The position numbers and the translations under genes are program-made. Positions 61,798 through 64,000 of a stretch of 64,000 nucleotides of DNA are shown one piece after another; the stretch's first letter is position 1; every line of letters starts with the position of its first letter. Origin of the DNA: Saccharibacillus kuerlensis DSM 22868 (lineage in GTDB: Bacteria; Bacillota; Bacilli; Paenibacillales; Paenibacillaceae). The DNA lies in the NCBI RefSeq assembly GCF_000378145.1, contig NZ_KB899282.1, forward strand, positions 1 through 64,000. Reading direction: 5' to 3'. The notes under the pieces were generated by a model. The model saw only the letters and a program-made list of their open reading frames with translations. It was not told the origin of the DNA and did no database searches.

Positions 61798-63270
61798 TTA
61801 TTCAAATTTAGGTTCGGTGTAGCGGGCGGTTACGACCTTTTTACGGGTATAGAAGTCGACGCTGTCTTTGCCGTTCGCATGCAGGGTGCCGTAGAACGAT
61901 GCTTTCCAACCGGAGAACGGGAAGAAAGCCATCGGAGCAGGTACACCCAAATTGATGCCGAGCATACCGGCGTCAATATTTTCACGGAAGTAGCGAATCG
62001 CGTGTGCGTTGCCGCTGAACAGGCACGCGCCGTTGGCGAACTCCGATTTGTTGGCGATCTCGATCGCTTCTTTTAAGTTTTTGACCCGAATAACCGACAA
62101 TACCGGTGCGAAAATCTCATCTTTCCAGATCGTCATCTCCGGCGTGACTTCTTCGAAGATCGTCGGACCGATAAAGTAGCCGTCGTCGGACATTCTCTCG
62201 CGGCCGTCAGTAAGCAGCTTTGCTCCTTCTTCGATTCCCTTTTCGATATAGGAAAGGGTGCGCTGCTTGTTCTCCTCACGAATGACCGGACCAAGGAACA
62301 CGCCGTCATCCAGCCCGTTACCCATCTTCACGCCGAGAGTCTTCTCTTTCAGCTTAGCGATAAACTCGTCCGCAATGCCTTCTTCAACCGTCACGACCGC
62401 ACACGCCATGCAGCGCTCGCCCGCCGAACCGAATGCTGCCGATACGACATTGGTGATTGTGTCTTCGAGATTTGCATCGTTCAGTACGATTGTATGGTTT
62501 TTCGCACCTGTCAGTGCCTGGACTCTTTTGAGGTTTTCGCTGCCTTTTTTGTATACGTATTCGCCGACCGGCTTGGAGCCGACAAACGAGATCGCTTTGA
62601 TTTCCGGATGTTCCAGAACGCCGTTCACGACATCATGCGCACCGTATACGATATTGAATACACCATCCGGCAGGCCTGCTTCCGTGAACAGTTCCGCCAG
62701 TTTTTCAGTCAGCAGCGGTGTCCGTTCGGATGGCTTCAGGATAAACGAGTTGCCAAGAGAAATGGCCATCGGGAACATCCAGCACGGCACCATCATCGGG
62801 AAGTTGAATGGAGCGATACCGCCTACGACACCGATCGGGTAGCGATAATTTGCCGCTTCGACGTCTGTTGCGATGGAAGCGAGCGAGTCGCCCATCATCA
62901 GGGAAGGCGTACCGGCCGCAAACTCGACGTTTTCAATACCGCGCTGTACTTCGCCGGAAGCTTCACTGAGACTCTTGCCGTTCTCGATCGTAATCAGGCG
63001 GGCCAGCTCATCTTTGTGTTTGGTGAGCAGCTGCTGATAGTTGAACAAAATGCGGGCGCGCCGCGGAACGGCAACCTTCTTCCACTTCTCATATGCCGCC
63101 TGTGCCACTTCGGCCGCATACTCAACGTCTTCACGGGTCGACAGCGGCACTTGGCAGATCAACTCTTTTGTAGCCGGATTGTAAACGTCTTCATATTGAG
63201 TTGTATGGCTTTCTACCCATTTACCGCCGATATAGTTTTTCAACTTTCTTACAGTGGTCATAGTGGACAT
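61798..63270 (-). CDS. iolA: Methylmalonate-semialdehyde/malonate-semialdehyde dehydrogenase (CoA-acylating)
   Basis: The last step of inositol catabolism converts malonate semialdehyde to acetyl-CoA. The 490-residue ALDH-fold enzyme has the nucleotide region [29 protein letters not shown] and the catalytic Cys in [15 protein letters not shown]. The PFNFP motif and GERCMA are typical of MmsA/IolA. GAGAGGAGACCGAAT precedes ATG 63270. It is the first gene of the operon, with the divergent iolR gene upstream. Confidence 0.95.
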   Translation of the reverse strand: MSTMTTVRKLKNYIGGKWVESHTTQYEDVYNPATKELICQVPLSTREDVEYAAEVAQAAYEKWKKVAVPRRARILFNYQQLLTKHKDELARLITIENGKSLSEASGEVQRGIENVEFAAGTPSLMMGDSLASIATDVEAANYRYPIGVVGGIAPFNFPMMVPCWMFPMAISLGNSFILKPSERTPLLTEKLAELFTEAGLPDGVFNIVYGAHDVVNGVLEHPEIKAISFVGSKPVGEYVYKKGSENLKRVQALTGAKNHTIVLNDANLEDTITNVVSAAFGSAGERCMACAVVTVEEGIADEFIAKLKEKTLGVKMGNGLDDGVFLGPVIREENKQRTLSYIEKGIEEGAKLLTDGRERMSDDGYFIGPTIFEEVTPEMTIWKDEIFAPVLSVIRVKNLKEAIEIANKSEFANGACLFSGNAHAIRYFRENIDAGMLGINLGVPAPMAFFPFSGWKASFYGTLHANGKDSVDFYTRKKVVTARYTEPKFE

Positions 63271-63653
63271 ATTCGGTCTCCTCTCACAGTCGCTCCCGAC
63301 GCAGCCTGCTCGCCGAAGTCGCTGTCACGTTTGATCATATTTTGGTTATGTTTTTATGATATATAAACAAAACATACTCGTCAACCCCAAATGAACAGAT
63401 AAAATGATCATTTTTATTAAATTTGACTGAAAATAACTTGTGAAAGGGCTAAGAATTAATCATAACTTTTTCAGATAAAGCTTTTTATTTCTTTTCTCAA
63501 CCAATTTGAATCCGTTGTTATTTTATACAAACTCCCTTTTCTTCTTTTATGAAATCTAAAAAATGATCGTGTTCTGGTTATTTTTAATTAACTATTGATT
63601 AACTTTTGGATATCAATTATAATTTTGCGTATCAAACCTACAGGAGAATGCCT
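63271..63653. promoter_or_regulatory. Divergent iolA-iolR control region
   Basis: A very AT-rich 383-bp interval. Two related 26-bp sequences occur in the same orientation at 63332-63357 and 63564-63589; both contain TGATC, then CTGGTTAT or TTGGTTAT. The core TTTTGGTTA agrees at 10 of 11 positions with the reverse complement of the Bacillus IolR consensus WRAYCAADARD as I recall it. One copy lies near each gene start, as expected for operators of both. Promoter boxes were not fixed. Confidence 0.5.
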
Positions 63654-64000
63654 ATGAAAGCCAGACGACTCCAGGATATTGAAGAATATATTCACACCCG
63701 TAAAAATGTGACGCTGGATGAGCTGTGTTTGACATTCGACGTTTCTAAAAACACGATCCGCCGCGATATTAACCAGATCCTGCAGAAAGGCTCGATCGAA
63801 AAGGTATACGGAGGCGTTGTGTCTGCCACGGAACTGGTTCCTTTTGAAAATCGCAATATCAAACACCAAGATGAGAAGGCGGAAATTGGGCGCTTGGCTG
63901 CCGGGTACGTCGAAGAAAACGATTTGATTTTTATCGATTCCGGAACGACAACCTGCAATATGATTGATTTTCTCGACCCGGATAAACATCTGACTATTTT
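63654..64000 (+). CDS. iolR: IolR, DeoR-family repressor of the inositol operon (N-terminal part)
   Basis: The frame is open to the window end, with 115 codons visible. The helix-turn-helix region is VTLDELCLTFDVSKNTIRRDI (residues 19-39), followed by IEKVYGGV and LVPFENRNIKHQDEKAEIG. This is strikingly similar to Bacillus subtilis IolR in my memory of it (SKNTVRRDIN, EKVYGGV, VPFENR, HQDEK). The sensor domain begins with LIFIDSGTTT. Bacillus IolR is released by 2-deoxy-5-keto-gluconate-6-phosphate. CAGGAGAATGCCT precedes ATG 63654. It is divergent from iolA. Confidence 0.9.
   Translation, partial: MKARRLQDIEEYIHTRKNVTLDELCLTFDVSKNTIRRDINQILQKGSIEKVYGGVVSATELVPFENRNIKHQDEKAEIGRLAAGYVEENDLIFIDSGTTTCNMIDFLDPDKHLTI

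Overview
The window looks like chromosome of a spore-forming Paenibacillaceae bacterium (Paenibacillus or Saccharibacillus type). Supporting signs are a CotF-type spore-coat gene pair, an S-layer-homology protein, a YesM/YesN-type two-component system beside a CUT1 sugar transporter, a Bacillus-like myo-inositol (iol) operon with an iolR orthologue, strong AGGAGG ribosome binding sites, and moderate GC by eye. No rRNA, tRNA, CRISPR array or insertion sequence was recognised.

Layout. 1-3225: AT-rich integron-like cassette array on the minus strand. It holds four small cassette genes (one cut by the window edge) separated by three 88-bp cloverleaf repeats, an attI-like site, and a tyrosine recombinase. 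3286-6275: DUF3817 membrane protein, carboxylesterase, HAD phosphatase, YdeI-family protein. 6751-10192: amino-sugar operon murR/rpiR-nagB-nagA. 10462-12611: soluble chemoreceptor plus FIST sensor. 12835-14536: VOC protein and divergent WYL regulator. 14537-15762: gene-free block of minisatellites. 15763-23502: eight-gene minus-strand operon with a PotABCD-like ABC importer, LacI regulator, glycerophosphodiesterase, PHP phosphoesterase and a small partner. 23813-24338: spore-coat pair. 24339-25390: gene-free, repeat-rich. 25391-32716: sugar ABC importer with its sensor kinase and response regulator. 33031-38000: small membrane proteins, two methyltransferases and a decayed ABC-2 permease. 38069-39319: NhaP-type antiporter. 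39382-42512: AT-rich island of three secreted proteins. 42670-47216: Gld-type ABC operon. 47926-52361: Mrr-like nuclease, TetR regulator, ABC-2 exporter, SLH protein. 52557-54682: remnant bacilliredoxin, ATL protein, ACR3/SBF transporter, mini-ORF. 54964-64000: DeoR regulator, then iolJ-iolH-like-iolD-iolC-iolB-iolA on the minus strand, and divergent iolR cut by the window end.

The most striking element is the cassette array. The three repeats fold into the same three-hairpin cloverleaf with compensatory base changes. Each complete cassette carries its own matching boundary octamer pair, as integron gene cassettes do. The adjacent recombinase is XerC/D-like and lacks the extra segment that defines integron integrases (IntI). 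This suggests an integron-like system run by a non-IntI recombinase; I cannot tell from sequence alone whether it has been described.

A second theme is expansion of short tandem repeats, both between genes (8, 12, 16, 23 and 52 bp units, and a hexanucleotide tract) and in frame inside otherwise conserved proteins (NagA, WYL regulator, LacI regulator, PHP protein, YesN-type regulator, GldA-type ATPase, a lipoprotein signal peptide).
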